Assembly: GCF_016900655.1 (NCBI RefSeq)
Contig: NZ_JACJKH010000014.1
Location: 31,539-95,538 of the forward strand
DNA length: 64,000 nt
From: Drancourtella massiliensis
Lineage (GTDB): Bacteria > Bacillota > Clostridia > Lachnospirales > Lachnospiraceae
Direction: 5' to 3'
The position numbers and the translations under genes were made by a program. Positions 8,956 to 18,518 of this stretch are shown piece by piece. Position 1 is the first letter of the stretch; every line of letters starts with the position of its first letter. The notes beneath the pieces are model-generated. The model was not told the origin of the DNA. It was given only the letters and a program-made list of their open reading frames with translations, and did no database searches.

Positions 8956-10014
8956 TTACCCGCGGTAACGGGCATCCATGGATTTTTCAATCAGCAGTTC
9001 GCAGAGATCGCCGAATTCGATTCCGGCCGCTTTTGCTTCTTTTGGAAGAAGGCTTGCGGCTGTCATTCCAGGCAGACTGTTGTATTCCAGACAGTAAATG
9101 CTGCCGTCTTCAGTCAGAAGGAAATCGGCACGGGCATACACGTCAAGTTTGAGTGCCTTGAATGCCTTCTCCGCAATATTCTGAATCCGAAGTGCTGTTT
9201 CTTCCGGAATCCGGGCAGGGCAGATCTCTTCTGTCATGCCGTCCTGATATTTGTTCGCATAGTCAAACCAGCCGTTTTTCGGACAGATTTCGATGACCGG
9301 AAGGGCTTTCCCGTCGATGACGCCGCAGGCGAGTTCTCTTCCTTTAATATACTCTTCAATAATAATCTCATCTTCGTAGCGGAAAGACTCCCGGACAGCC
9401 TGGTCAAATTCTTCCTCTGTGTGGGCGAAATAAACGCCGATGCTGGAACCGCCGGAGCATGGTTTTACCACGAGCGGGAGAGAAAGTCCGGTGGAAGCAA
9501 GGGAATGATCCGAAGCAGATTTTTTCATCCAGGTTCCCTTTGGAGTCGGAATCTGGTTTGCCTCGAAGATCACCTTCGTAATTTCTTTATCCATGGAAAG
9601 GGCGCAGCCAAGGGAACTTGGGCCGGTATAACGGATACCGAGGACATCAAAGGATGCCTGGAGTTTTCCGTTTTCTCCCACGTCTCCGTGAAGTCCCATA
9701 AATACGATGTCCGCAAGCCGGCAAAGTTCGATGACATTGGCGCCGAAAAAGCAGTCTGATTTGTCTTCTCTGCATGCCTTTACCGCTTCCAGATCCGGCT
9801 CTGTGGAGCGGATTCCGGATGCGATTCCAAGACCTGCGTCCGGTCTTTTGAAGACCGCTTCCAGATCATCCCCGGCATCCGGAAGCCCGAGGAACGGATC
9901 CAGAAGAAAAGCGTCGTGGCCTTTCTCACGTAAGGTACGGCAGATCCCTGCACCGGAGCTTAAAGAAACGTCCCGCTCAGTGCTGAGTCCTCCTGCTAAT
10001 ACAATAATTTTCAT
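8956..10014 (-). CDS. ddl: D-alanine--D-alanine ligase
   Basis: 352 residues from the ATG with AAGGAGG 8 nt upstream (an in-frame TTG two codons earlier is less likely). ATP-grasp enzyme: VLAGGLSTERDVSLSSG is the N-terminal Ddl signature, VVKPCSGGSSIGV the ATP-binding loop, EEYIKGRELACGVI the central motif, and YARADFLLTEDGSIYCLEYN holds the metal ligands. It makes D-Ala-D-Ala for MurF, encoded next. The Ddl is slightly longer than Gram-negative DdlB. Nothing in the sequence points to D-Ala-D-Lac (vancomycin resistance) specificity, but that cannot be excluded by eye. Confidence 0.95.
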   Translation of the reverse strand: MKIIVLAGGLSTERDVSLSSGAGICRTLREKGHDAFLLDPFLGLPDAGDDLEAVFKRPDAGLGIASGIRSTEPDLEAVKACREDKSDCFFGANVIELCRLADIVFMGLHGDVGENGKLQASFDVLGIRYTGPSSLGCALSMDKEITKVIFEANQIPTPKGTWMKKSASDHSLASTGLSLPLVVKPCSGGSSIGVYFAHTEEEFDQAVRESFRYEDEIIIEEYIKGRELACGVIDGKALPVIEICPKNGWFDYANKYQDGMTEEICPARIPEETALRIQNIAEKAFKALKLDVYARADFLLTEDGSIYCLEYNSLPGMTAASLLPKEAKAAGIEFGDLCELLIEKSMDARYRG

Positions 10015-10027
10015 AATCAAATCCTCC

Positions 10028-11488
10028 TTATAAATTATCCATACTCATCTGATCGAGCAGTTCCTTCTTCACCTGATACAGCCGGTCAGATAAATCGACA
10101 TAGACATTGTGCGGGTAGAAGAGACGCTTTGTCTCATCCCACAGTGTATCTTTTTCCTGGCGGCAGTAGTCCGCAATCTCCATCACGGTCGGAGACTGGT
10201 ATACGCATTCTCCGTTGATGAAAACCGGAACGAGCATTTCACGCATCGTGTAAGTGCCGCCTTTTAACTTCGTCTTTTTCCATGTTTCGATCGGGTCGAA
10301 CAGAAGCAGATCGTCATTTTCATCGAAAGTCTCATCTGCAAAACAGATCAGGTCTGCCTTGATCTTGCCGCTTTCCTTCTCGTAGATCCGGTAGATCGTC
10401 TTGTTGCCCGGATTGGTAATCTTTTCCGTATTCTCGGACAGCTTGATCTTCGGAACAAACGTGCCGTTTTCATCCTGAATAGCCGCCAGCTTGTAGACGC
10501 CGCCAAAGGACGGGCAGTCCTTGGACGTGATCAGGTGAGTGCCCACACCCCAGACGTCGATGGCTGCTCCCTGCTGCTTCAGATCGTGGATCAGATATTC
10601 ATCCAGATCATTGGAAGCGGAAATCTTCGCCTCCGGGAATCCTGCGTCATCCAGCATCTTACGTGCCTTCTTAGAAAGATATGCAAGGTCGCCGCTGTCA
10701 AGACGGATTCCGAAGCTTTTCGACTGGATTCCCTCTTCCCGCATCTCACTGAATACACGGATCGCGTTCGGTACACCGGATTTTAAGGTGTCGTACGTGT
10801 CCACAAGCAGAGTACAGGAATTAGGATACATCCGGGCGTACGCCTTAAATGCTTCGTATTCACTTGGAAAACTCATGATCCAGCTGTGGGCATGGGTTCC
10901 CATCACCGGAACATCAAACATCTGTCCGGCCAGAACATTGGATGTACCGACGCAGCCGCCGATCATGGCAGCTCTCGCCCCGTAAAGTCCGGCATCCGGC
11001 CCCTGGGCACGACGAAGGCCGAACTCCATGATGCCGCCGCCGTTTGCCGCGTAGACAACACGGGCAGTCTTGGTAGCAATCAGAGACTGGTGGTTTACGA
11101 TATTCAAAATCGCCGTCTCCACCAGCTGGGCCTCCATAATCGGGGCAACGACTTTGATAATCGGTTCTCTTGGGAAAATCACACTTCCTTCTGGAATTGC
11201 GTAGATATCACCGCTGAAATGATATCCACTTAAATAATGAAGGAAATCTTCATCAAAAATGTGCAGGCTTCTTAAATAATCCACTGCTTCATACGAAAAA
11301 TGCAGCCCTTTGATATACTCGATCACCTGATCCAGCCCGGCTGCAATGGAATAGCCATTATTACAAGGGTTGGCACGGTAAAAGACGTCAAATACAACGA
11401 CTTTGTCGTGATCCTTCTCCTTAAAATATCCCTGCATCATTGTCAGTTCATACAAATCTGTCAATAATGTCAAATTACGTTCCAACAT
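10028..11488 (-). CDS. pncB: Nicotinate phosphoribosyltransferase
   Basis: 486 residues starting at the ATG of MLERNLTLLTDLYELTMMQG, preceded by AAGGAG at 9 nt; the frame extends further upstream without a ribosome site. The start segment, the FGLRRAQGPDAGL motif with the catalytic region, and IRLDSGDLAYLSKKARKMLD are typical of NAPRTase, which turns nicotinate and PRPP into nicotinate mononucleotide in NAD salvage. It is the first gene of a minus-strand operon with ddl and murF (13-nt gap to ddl). The functional link between NAD salvage and cell-wall precursors is not obvious. Confidence 0.93.
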   Translation of the reverse strand: MLERNLTLLTDLYELTMMQGYFKEKDHDKVVVFDVFYRANPCNNGYSIAAGLDQVIEYIKGLHFSYEAVDYLRSLHIFDEDFLHYLSGYHFSGDIYAIPEGSVIFPREPIIKVVAPIMEAQLVETAILNIVNHQSLIATKTARVVYAANGGGIMEFGLRRAQGPDAGLYGARAAMIGGCVGTSNVLAGQMFDVPVMGTHAHSWIMSFPSEYEAFKAYARMYPNSCTLLVDTYDTLKSGVPNAIRVFSEMREEGIQSKSFGIRLDSGDLAYLSKKARKMLDDAGFPEAKISASNDLDEYLIHDLKQQGAAIDVWGVGTHLITSKDCPSFGGVYKLAAIQDENGTFVPKIKLSENTEKITNPGNKTIYRIYEKESGKIKADLICFADETFDENDDLLLFDPIETWKKTKLKGGTYTMREMLVPVFINGECVYQSPTVMEIADYCRQEKDTLWDETKRLFYPHNVYVDLSDRLYQVKKELLDQMSMDNL

Positions 11489-11676
11489 AGGACACACTCC
11501 TTTTTTGCCGCACAAAAGAGCGTACGGCCTTTTTTTCAGCATAATACTGGAAACATTATAGCACTCATCCGGGCAAAGGGAAAGAAAAAATCCGCAACTT
11601 CAAATTGAAAGCCCCGGGGAACTGGTATATAATAAGCTTAAAAAAAGAACATTTCCAGATGGAAGGAGGAGTCAAT

Positions 11677-11931
11677 ATGACCACACGAAAAGTGATAGCA
11701 GCAGATATCGAAAGCAGATATGAGGCACCGGGCGCAGAACTGGTTCGTATTGCATGCCAGTTCCAGAGCAGGATTATGTTAAAGAGCGGCGATATGCATA
11801 TCAACGCAAAGAGCATTATGGGGATGATGGCTTTCCGACCATCAAAGGGAATGGAGATCGAGATCACTGCAGAAGGTGACGACGAAGAAAAGGCAGCTCT
11901 GGAGATGGAAGCATTTTTGAAAAATGAATAG
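11677..11931 (+). CDS. HPr-like protein lacking the catalytic histidine
   Basis: 84 residues, the size of HPr. The second half matches HPr well: INAKSIMGMMAF contains the regulatory Ser46 region and the ITAEGDDEEKAAL segment follows. In the first half, however, the GLHARPA catalytic loop is replaced by SRYEAPGA, putting Tyr where the phosphotransfer His15 should be. It therefore cannot act in sugar phosphotransfer. By analogy with Bacillus Crh, which has Gln at this place, it may be a regulatory protein phosphorylated only on Ser46; that is inference. GGAAGGAGG lies 6 nt before the ATG. Monocistronic between flanking minus-strand genes. Confidence 0.75.
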   Translation: MTTRKVIAADIESRYEAPGAELVRIACQFQSRIMLKSGDMHINAKSIMGMMAFRPSKGMEIEITAEGDDEEKAALEMEAFLKNE

Positions 11932-11937
11932 AGATAC

Positions 11938-11991
11938 AAAAAAATCAGGGGAGACAGTGACTCATAGGGCCGCTGTCTCCCCTGATTTTTT
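11938..11991. terminator. Bidirectional terminator between HPr-like gene and plsC
   Basis: Long stem AAAAAATCAGGGGAGACAG / CTGTCTCCCCTGATTTTTT with a 15-nt loop, A run before and T run after, between convergent genes. Confidence 0.85.
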
Positions 11992-11994
11992 ACC

Positions 11995-12729
11995 TCATAC
12001 CATATCCGCGTTTTTCTCAATCGTTTCCTTAATAATCGCTTCAAAATACGGCGCGAGATGTTTTCTTGTCTCCTTGTCCAGATCTTTCGGATATACCGGC
12101 TTCCCGTACTCTACGACCACATGAGTCTTCCGGACAAACGGAAGATGGGCTTCAAAAATCTGAGCGGTATTATTCAAACTGATCGGGACAATCGCACATC
12201 CCGCCTTTTCCGCAATCTTAAAGGACCCCTCTTTAAAAGGAAGAAGACTTAACTCTTCTCCGGTATTTCTCGTTCCTTCCGGGAAAATACAGATGGAAAT
12301 CCCGCTCTTTACATAGTCAATCGCCTGAAGAATCGTTTTCATGCCCTGCTTCGGATCTTCGCGGTCCAGAAACAGGCAGTATACATACTTCATCCAGGTG
12401 GAGAGAAGAGGAATCTTCTCCATCTCCTTTTTGGCAACATATCCAGTGAGCCGCGGGCATCTGGAATAGGTCAGCAGAATATCGAAATAACTTCTGTGAT
12501 TTCCCACAAACAGGACCGGCTCATCCGGAATATTCTCAAGTCCGATCACCGTAGCATCTACGCCCGCGATTTTCAGGATACATTTAAAACCCCACTGCAC
12601 AATCCGCAGGGAAGAAAGATCGCGCATCTGCCGGTTTTTCTTTCCGATCAGCCATTCCACAAAAAAGACCGGTATGGAAAGAATCAGATAGACAACCAGA
12701 TAAATGACAATACAGATAAAGCGAATCAT
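11995..12729 (-). CDS. plsC: 1-acyl-sn-glycerol-3-phosphate acyltransferase
   Basis: 244 residues. An N-terminal hydrophobic segment (residues 1-25) anchors it; NHRSYFD is the HxxxxD catalytic motif, FLDREDPKQG and FPEGTRNTG are the second and third PlsC blocks, and IVPISLNN the fourth. It acylates lysophosphatidic acid in phospholipid synthesis at the membrane. AAGGAG precedes the ATG. Stand-alone gene ending at a shared terminator. Confidence 0.92.
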   Translation of the reverse strand: MIRFICIVIYLVVYLILSIPVFFVEWLIGKKNRQMRDLSSLRIVQWGFKCILKIAGVDATVIGLENIPDEPVLFVGNHRSYFDILLTYSRCPRLTGYVAKKEMEKIPLLSTWMKYVYCLFLDREDPKQGMKTILQAIDYVKSGISICIFPEGTRNTGEELSLLPFKEGSFKIAEKAGCAIVPISLNNTAQIFEAHLPFVRKTHVVVEYGKPVYPKDLDKETRKHLAPYFEAIIKETIEKNADMV

Positions 12730-12897
12730 GGGGATACGCTCCTTTCCATAAAATTTAATAGACAGTATGTCGAAAAAAGACGTACTTACAAAGTAACACT
12801 ATTATACTATAAAAATGCGCGAAAAGAAATCAAGATTTGGTATTTTTTATGGGAAGTTTGTGTAAGATGATAAAGAGAAACTGCAGGATCGCATGGA

Positions 12898-13329
12898 ATG
12901 AGCAAAAAAGCAGGAAATTTCCGAAAAATCATCTTCTCCTGTACTGCAGTCTTCCTGATTTTATGCATGTCCGGATGCTCTGTCACGGACCTGGGAGGAA
13001 CGAAAAAGCAGGAGCTGGACTTTACGGTCCTGGAAAAGGAAGACATACCGGAGGAATTAAAGACTCAAATCGAAGAGAAAAAGGACGAACCGATGAAGCT
13101 GACGTATACGGACCAGGGACAGATGTACCTTGTCAGAGGGTATGGAAAAAAGGAGAGCAGCGGATACAGCATTGAGGTAAAAGAACTTTACGAGACCGAA
13201 AACGCCGTCCATATCCGCACGGAGCTGAAAGGACCGGGAGAAAAGGAACAGGTCATCGAAAAACACACATGGCCTTATCTTGTCGTGAAACTGGATTATC
13301 AGGACAGACATGTTGTCTTTGAAGAATGA
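12898..13329 (+). CDS. Lipoprotein with PrcB C-terminal-like domain
   Basis: 143 residues. A lipoprotein signal with lipobox LCMSGC places the mature N-terminal Cys at about residue 26. The rest (from about residue 60: YTDQGQMYLVRGYG, then YPYLVV-like WPYLVVKLDYQDRHVVF) resembles the PrcB C-terminal domain of secreted protease-complex proteins. It ends 11 nt before the SPOCS-LysM gene, suggesting co-transcription with a spore/envelope function. Role unknown. Confidence 0.65.
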   Translation: MSKKAGNFRKIIFSCTAVFLILCMSGCSVTDLGGTKKQELDFTVLEKEDIPEELKTQIEEKKDEPMKLTYTDQGQMYLVRGYGKKESSGYSIEVKELYETENAVHIRTELKGPGEKEQVIEKHTWPYLVVKLDYQDRHVVFEE

Positions 13330-13340
13330 GGAGGTTCCCT

Positions 13341-14900
13341 ATGGAGTTGGTAAAAAAACAGATTATGAAACAATGGAGCGGAAAGCCGGTGACAGACCAG
13401 TTTCTGATTGATGAAGACTACAATGTGCCGGACAACAAAAAGGATATCAAAAAAGTCATGCAAAGCGAAGGAACGCTGCGGATCGAGGAAATCCGAAAGG
13501 TGGATCATTATGTAAAAATCCATGGAAAGCTGATGTTCAAAATTCTCTATGTCACCGATGAGGCGGATGAAAAGATGGCAGAACTCTCCGGACAGTTCCC
13601 GTTTGAAGAGATGGTTTACACAGAAGAGGAACGGGGAGACTGGCTGATCCGAAGCACCAGAACCGATGTGACGGCGGTGATGATCCATTCCAGAAAGCTC
13701 AATATCCGGACCATGGCGGAGATGGTGCTGGTTCCGGAAGCCGGAGAGGAAGGCGAATTGACGATAGACGTGGACGGCGTCGACCGGTGCTGTAAGAAAA
13801 AGGAGACCCGGAAGATTCTGAAGATGCTGACCTCCATCCGTGATACATACCGGATCAAAGAGGAAATCCACCTTCCGAAAGGGAAAGAAAATATTGCCTC
13901 CCTTCTGTGGACGGATATCAAACCGCAACGGCTGGATACGAAACTGATACAGGACGGACTGATCGTGGAAGGGGAGCTGCTTGTTTTTGCCTTTTATGAG
14001 ACGCCGGATGAGACATTGAACTGGATCGAGGAGCCGGTACGCTTTGAGGGAAGGATCCCTTGTCCGGGAGCGGATGAGACAATGTTCCACCAGATCGACA
14101 GTGCTTTTACCGACGAAAACGCGGAAGTGCGGCTGGATGAGGACGGAGAAATGCGGATCATCGGCATTGAGGCATCGCTGGAGGTAAAAGCCTCCGTCTT
14201 CGAGGAGGAAGAAGTGGAAATTCTCCAGGATCTGTATTCCTTAAGCTGCAGTCTGACCGCTGAAAAAGAGAAGGCGGAATATGAGCAGATGGTGATGCAG
14301 AACCACCTGAAATGCAGCGTCAGCGAGACCCTTTCCCTGCCGGAACTCAAAGACAATATTTTTCAGATCTGCCATACGTCGGGTAGCCTTGAAATTGTCC
14401 GGACGGAAGCGAAAGAAGAAGGAATTCAGGTAGAAGGAATCCTCCACATCGGATTTTTGTATGTCAAGCCGGATGATGATATTCCGTTTGACACCTGGCA
14501 GGGCATGGTCCCGTTTTCCTGTATGCTGGAATGCAATGAAATGTATCCGGATATCCGCTGTTCCTTAAACGGCTGCATCGAACAGCTGACAGTCAACCTT
14601 CTGGGACAGGGGAAAGCGGAGATTAAGGCTGCCGTCTGCTTCCGGGCGCTGGTAAGGAAACCGGTGGAAATCGAAAATATCAAAGGCATTACCATGGAAG
14701 AACGCTCGATGGAAGAACTGGCAAAGAGACCGGGTATTGTAGGGTATGCAGTCAAAGACGGAGATGATCTGTTCTCCCTTGCCAAGCGGTTCGGAACGAC
14801 CGAAGAGAGCATCTGTGAGGTCAATGGAATCGAGAAGGAAAAAGGACTGCGTCCAGGTGAGAGGATATTGATTTTTAAGGAAAATTTGAGTATACTATAA
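13341..14900 (+). CDS. SPOCS-domain protein with C-terminal LysM (SipL-like)
   Basis: 519 residues from the ATG after GAGG; no signal peptide. The body (about residues 10-460) is rich in beta strands with repeated short Val/Ile blocks such as HYVKIHGKLMFKILYV and IQVEGILHIGFLYV, typical of the DUF3794/SPOCS repeats of the spore-coat morphogenesis protein SipL (and SafA/SpoVID-type partners). The last 50 residues, from VGYAVKDGDDLFSLAKRFG to LRPGERILIF, form one LysM domain. In Clostridioides difficile SipL tethers the coat to the forespore through SpoIVA. Function here is by homology only. Confidence 0.85.
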   Translation: MELVKKQIMKQWSGKPVTDQFLIDEDYNVPDNKKDIKKVMQSEGTLRIEEIRKVDHYVKIHGKLMFKILYVTDEADEKMAELSGQFPFEEMVYTEEERGDWLIRSTRTDVTAVMIHSRKLNIRTMAEMVLVPEAGEEGELTIDVDGVDRCCKKKETRKILKMLTSIRDTYRIKEEIHLPKGKENIASLLWTDIKPQRLDTKLIQDGLIVEGELLVFAFYETPDETLNWIEEPVRFEGRIPCPGADETMFHQIDSAFTDENAEVRLDEDGEMRIIGIEASLEVKASVFEEEEVEILQDLYSLSCSLTAEKEKAEYEQMVMQNHLKCSVSETLSLPELKDNIFQICHTSGSLEIVRTEAKEEGIQVEGILHIGFLYVKPDDDIPFDTWQGMVPFSCMLECNEMYPDIRCSLNGCIEQLTVNLLGQGKAEIKAAVCFRALVRKPVEIENIKGITMEERSMEELAKRPGIVGYAVKDGDDLFSLAKRFGTTEESICEVNGIEKEKGLRPGERILIFKENLSIL

Positions 14901-15018
14901 GAAAATGTATACAAAATACATATTGTCCGTTTCTTCTATATATATAGAATCTTTTATAAGATCCAGAACAGGAAGAAAAGGGCAGGAGAGAAAAGAGGAT
15001 AAACTAAGGAGAGATTGG

Positions 15019-15906
15019 ATGGAACGAATTCAGTTAAAAGCACTTGGAAAGATTAATCTGGGGCTCGATGTACTTGGAAGAAGAGAAAACGGATATCACG
15101 ATGTCAGGATGATCATGCAGACCGTCTACCTGTATGATGAGGTCACGCTGGAAAAGCGGAAAGAGCCTGGCATTACCGTTGCATCCAATCTCGTTTTTTT
15201 GCCGACGGATGAAAGCAACATTGCGTTTCGTGCAGCAAAGATTCTGCTGGATGAATTTGGAGAAAAGCACGGAGTTTCCATCACGTTGAAAAAGCACATT
15301 CCGGTGGCGGCAGGGATGGCAGGCGGAAGCGCGGACGCCGCCGCCGTGCTCTTCGGGATGAACCGGCTTTTCGGATGGAAATTAAGTGAAAAAGAACTGA
15401 TGGAGCGCGGGGTCACACTTGGCGCGGATGTCCCGTACTGTATCATGCGGGGAACGGCTCTGGCAGAAGGAATCGGGGAAAAGCTTACCCGCCTTCCGGC
15501 CATGCCAAAATGCCACGTTCTCATTGCAAAACCGCCCATCAGCGTCTCCACAAAGATGGTCTACGAAAAGCTGGATTCTTCTGCCATCGTGGATCATCCG
15601 GACATTGACGGAATCATCGAAGGACTTCGGGCAAAAGACGTCACCCGTGTGGCCGGCTCGATGGGAAATGTCCTGGAGAGTGTGACAGAGAAACAGTACC
15701 CGGTGATCACGCAGATCAAAGAAGAGATGCTTCGCGGCGGAGCCATGAACGCCATGATGAGCGGAAGTGGACCTACCGTATTCGGCCTGTTCAGGGAACG
15801 CAGTATGGCAAAGAAAACAGCGGAACAGATTCGACAGAAGGGATTTGCAAGACAGATTTACACAACAACCATTCACAATGTACGAAAGAACAGGAGGAAC
15901 GATTGA
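15019..15906 (+). CDS. ispE: 4-diphosphocytidyl-2-C-methyl-D-erythritol kinase
   Basis: 295 residues from the ATG with AAGGAGAG ahead. GHMP kinase: KALGKINLGLDVLGRRENGYH is the N-terminal IspE motif, PVAAGMAGGSADAAAVL the ATP-binding glycine loop, and MMSGSGPTVFGLF the third GHMP motif. It phosphorylates CDP-methylerythritol in the MEP route to isoprenoids. A possible promoter TTGTCC-16 nt-TAGAAT lies at 14923-14950. Its TGA shares a base with the ATG of the GntR gene, so the two are translationally coupled. Confidence 0.95.
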   Translation: MERIQLKALGKINLGLDVLGRRENGYHDVRMIMQTVYLYDEVTLEKRKEPGITVASNLVFLPTDESNIAFRAAKILLDEFGEKHGVSITLKKHIPVAAGMAGGSADAAAVLFGMNRLFGWKLSEKELMERGVTLGADVPYCIMRGTALAEGIGEKLTRLPAMPKCHVLIAKPPISVSTKMVYEKLDSSAIVDHPDIDGIIEGLRAKDVTRVAGSMGNVLESVTEKQYPVITQIKEEMLRGGAMNAMMSGSGPTVFGLFRERSMAKKTAEQIRQKGFARQIYTTTIHNVRKNRRND

Positions 15907-16598
15907 TGGAAGCAGATTTTGGAGCAGAAATGAATGAGTATCTTCCGCTGCGCGACGTGGTGTTCAATACACTCCGCCAGGCGATTTTGAGAGGAGAGTT
16001 AAAGCCGGGAGAACGGCTGATGGAAGTCCAGCTTGCGAAAAAGCTGGGCGTGAGCCGTACACCGATCCGTGAGGCGATCCGGAAGCTGGAGCTGGAAGGG
16101 CTGGTACTGATGATTCCGCGAAGAGGAGCAGAAGTGGCGGAAATCACGGAGAAAAGCATGCGGGACGTGCTGGAAGTCAGACGGGCGCTGGAAGTGCTTG
16201 CGGTCAGCCTGAGCTGCGAGCGGATCACAAAGGAGCAGATTGAAGAGCTCAAAAAGGCGGCGGAAGAGTTTGACCGGTCGCTGACATCTGATGATGTGAC
16301 AAGGACTGCCGAGGCAGACGTCCACTTCCACGACATCATTTACAACTCTACAGAAAACCAGAGACTGATCCAGCTTCTGAACAATCTGGGAGAGCAGATG
16401 TACCGGTACCGGGTGGAATACTTAAAGCACCGGGAATTCCATCCGCAGATTTCAAAAGAGCACAAAGAGCTGATCACCTATCTGGAAGCAGGCGCAAAAG
16501 AGCAGGCGGAAGAAAAAATCGGCGTACACATCGACAAGCAGGCAAGAACCGTGCTTGAGACGATCCGCCGGAATAAAAATCCGGAAAAAGCAGAATAA
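15906..16598 (+). CDS. GntR-family (FadR subgroup) transcriptional regulator
   Basis: 230 residues starting at the ATG that overlaps the ispE stop; AGGAGG lies about 8 nt ahead. The N-terminal winged helix includes LKPGERLMEVQLAKKLGVSR then TPIREAIRKLELEGLV, the GntR signature. Residues about 85-215 are the all-helical FCD effector domain; metal-binding positions are suggested by the D and H residues in TAEADVHFHDIIY. Coupling to ispE and closeness to spoIIR is an order often seen in Lachnospiraceae. Ligand unknown. Confidence 0.92.
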   Translation: MEADFGAEMNEYLPLRDVVFNTLRQAILRGELKPGERLMEVQLAKKLGVSRTPIREAIRKLELEGLVLMIPRRGAEVAEITEKSMRDVLEVRRALEVLAVSLSCERITKEQIEELKKAAEEFDRSLTSDDVTRTAEADVHFHDIIYNSTENQRLIQLLNNLGEQMYRYRVEYLKHREFHPQISKEHKELITYLEAGAKEQAEEKIGVHIDKQARTVLETIRRNKNPEKAE

Positions 16599-16657
16599 AT
16601 CAACCAGATCCGGCAATACTCCCGTTAGTAATGGAAACAACGGGAGGGACATGGATC

Positions 16658-17278
16658 ATGGAAAAACGAAGAAATCTCATCATGGCAGCGTTAGCTGTCA
16701 TGATTTCGCTGATGCTGACTGCGTGTGTCTGGCGCACGGAGACAGTCAGCGCAAAAGTAGAGAAAACACAGGAGCACATGGCAGAGGAAGTGCTGCGCTT
16801 CCATGTGCTTGCAAACAGCGACAGCAAAGAGGACCAGAACCTGAAAATGAAAGTAAAGGATACGGTTGTCTCCTGGATGGAAGAAGAGATGGATACAGAA
16901 AGCCTTGCACAGACAAAAGCATTTATCCGCTCCCACCTTCCGCAGATCGAAGCACTTGCCGAAGAGACCATCCAGAAGGAAGGATATTCCTATCCGGTCC
17001 GGGCATCCCTTGAGTGGACAGCCTTCCCGGAAAAGACCTACGGGGATATCACCTTTCCGGCCGGAACGTATGAAGCGCTCCGGATCCAGATCGGGGAAGC
17101 AAAAGGGCACAACTGGTGGTGTGTTCTGTATCCGAGCCTTTGCTTTATCGACAGCGTCCATGCGGTCGTCCCGGAAAAAGGGAAAAAGCAGCTGGAACAT
17201 GTCCTGACAGAAGAGGAATATGAGATGGTGACAGCGACATCAAAATTCAAAATCAAATGGTTCTTCTTCGGATCATAA
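16658..17278 (+). CDS. spoIIR: Stage II sporulation protein R
   Basis: 206 residues. An N-terminal signal segment (MAALAVMISLMLTACVW) is followed by the SpoIIR block LRFHVLANSDSKEDQNLKMKVKD, which is close to diagnostic, and the C-terminal WWCVLYPSLCF motif. SpoIIR is secreted from the forespore and triggers SpoIIGA to activate sigma-E in the mother cell. GGGAGG precedes the chosen ATG. Presence supports an endospore-forming lineage. Confidence 0.93.
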   Translation: MEKRRNLIMAALAVMISLMLTACVWRTETVSAKVEKTQEHMAEEVLRFHVLANSDSKEDQNLKMKVKDTVVSWMEEEMDTESLAQTKAFIRSHLPQIEALAEETIQKEGYSYPVRASLEWTAFPEKTYGDITFPAGTYEALRIQIGEAKGHNWWCVLYPSLCFIDSVHAVVPEKGKKQLEHVLTEEEYEMVTATSKFKIKWFFFGS

Positions 17279-17318
17279 AGAAAAAGTACTTCAGGACAAA
17301 AGACGAAAGGGAAAAGGA

Positions 17319-18506
17319 ATGACAGAATTTTTAGTAAGACGGTTTGTAAAAAACTACGAACAGACAGAGACGGTTGCGGTGCGGACAGCCTACGGAGTAC
17401 TGGCAAGTGTGGTGGGTATCCTCTGCAATGTCTTTCTCTTTCTTGTAAAAGGAGCCGTGGGAATTATACTTCACAGTATTTCCGTTACGGCAGACGCATT
17501 CAACAATCTTTCCGATGCCGGATCATCGATCATCGGTCTCGTCGGGGTCAAGATGGCGGAAAAGCCCGCCGATGAGGAACATCCCTTCGGGCACGGGCGG
17601 ATCGAGTATATCGCGGCACTGGTTGTGGCATTTATCGTACTGCAGGTAGGCTTTACCTTCCTGAAAGACGCCGTTGGGAGAATCCGGAATCCGGAGATCC
17701 TCAGCTTCAATACCATTTCTGTTGTCATATTGATTCTGTCCATCGGAGTCAAGCTGTGGATGGCGGCGTTTAACCGAAAGCTTGGAAAAAGGATTGATTC
17801 TAAAGTCATGATGGCCACGGCAGCCGATGCCATGGGAGATGTGGCAACGACAACGGCGACAATACTTTCTGTATTATTTTTCCGTGTGACAGGCATCAAT
17901 ATCGACGGTTTCGTCGGAATCGGCGTGGCACTCGTTGTCATGTGGGCCGGAATCGGAATCGCAAAAGATACACTGGAACCATTGATCGGGGAAGCGGTCC
18001 CGCAGGAAACTTTCGATGAAATCACCAGATTTGTGGAATCTTACGACGGCATTGTCGGGACACACGATCTGCTGGTACATAATTACGGACCGGGACGAAG
18101 CATGGCTTCCATTCATGCGGAAGTGCCAAATGACGTGAATATCGAAGTTTCCCACGAGATCATCGACCGGATCGAGCGGGACGCCAGAAAATATCTGGGC
18201 ATCTATCTTCTGATCCACATGGATCCGATTGAGACAAAAGATCAGGATGTGCTTCAGATCCGGGAAAAGGTGGAACACATTGTGGCCGAGACCGCTCCGG
18301 AAGCAAGCATTCATGACTTCCGTATGGTGCCGGGCGAACATCAGATCAATCTGATCTTTGACATGGTGATGCCCCACGGGTATGATAAAGAAGAGGAAAA
18401 TACACTGCTTCATCTGGTGATGGAGAAAATCCGTCATCTGGACGAGCGGTATCAATGCGTAATTACGATGGAAAAAAGCTATGTGGCAGAATCAAAAGAA
18501 AAGTAA
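17319..18506 (+). CDS. Cation diffusion facilitator (CDF) metal exporter
   Basis: 395 residues. Six membrane helices in the first 225 residues with SVTADAFNNLSDAGSS (metal site A, N/D-x-x-x-D) and a second ATAADAMGDV site in helix 5; the HPFGHGRIEY loop between helices 2 and 3 is typical. The cytosolic C-terminal domain (about residues 225-395) contains HDLLVHNYGPG and repeated His/Asp pairs and is longer than in FieF. Likely exports divalent metal (Zn, Fe or Mn) in exchange for protons; the metal cannot be told. Confidence 0.92.
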   Translation: MTEFLVRRFVKNYEQTETVAVRTAYGVLASVVGILCNVFLFLVKGAVGIILHSISVTADAFNNLSDAGSSIIGLVGVKMAEKPADEEHPFGHGRIEYIAALVVAFIVLQVGFTFLKDAVGRIRNPEILSFNTISVVILILSIGVKLWMAAFNRKLGKRIDSKVMMATAADAMGDVATTTATILSVLFFRVTGINIDGFVGIGVALVVMWAGIGIAKDTLEPLIGEAVPQETFDEITRFVESYDGIVGTHDLLVHNYGPGRSMASIHAEVPNDVNIEVSHEIIDRIERDARKYLGIYLLIHMDPIETKDQDVLQIREKVEHIVAETAPEASIHDFRMVPGEHQINLIFDMVMPHGYDKEEENTLLHLVMEKIRHLDERYQCVITMEKSYVAESKEK

Positions 18507-18518
18507 AAGAGGGATGAT

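Noticed and set aside
10028..11542. Longer pncB start 54 nt upstream
   Set aside because: The extension lacks a ribosome site and the conserved N-terminus begins at the ATG at 11488, which has AAGGAG.
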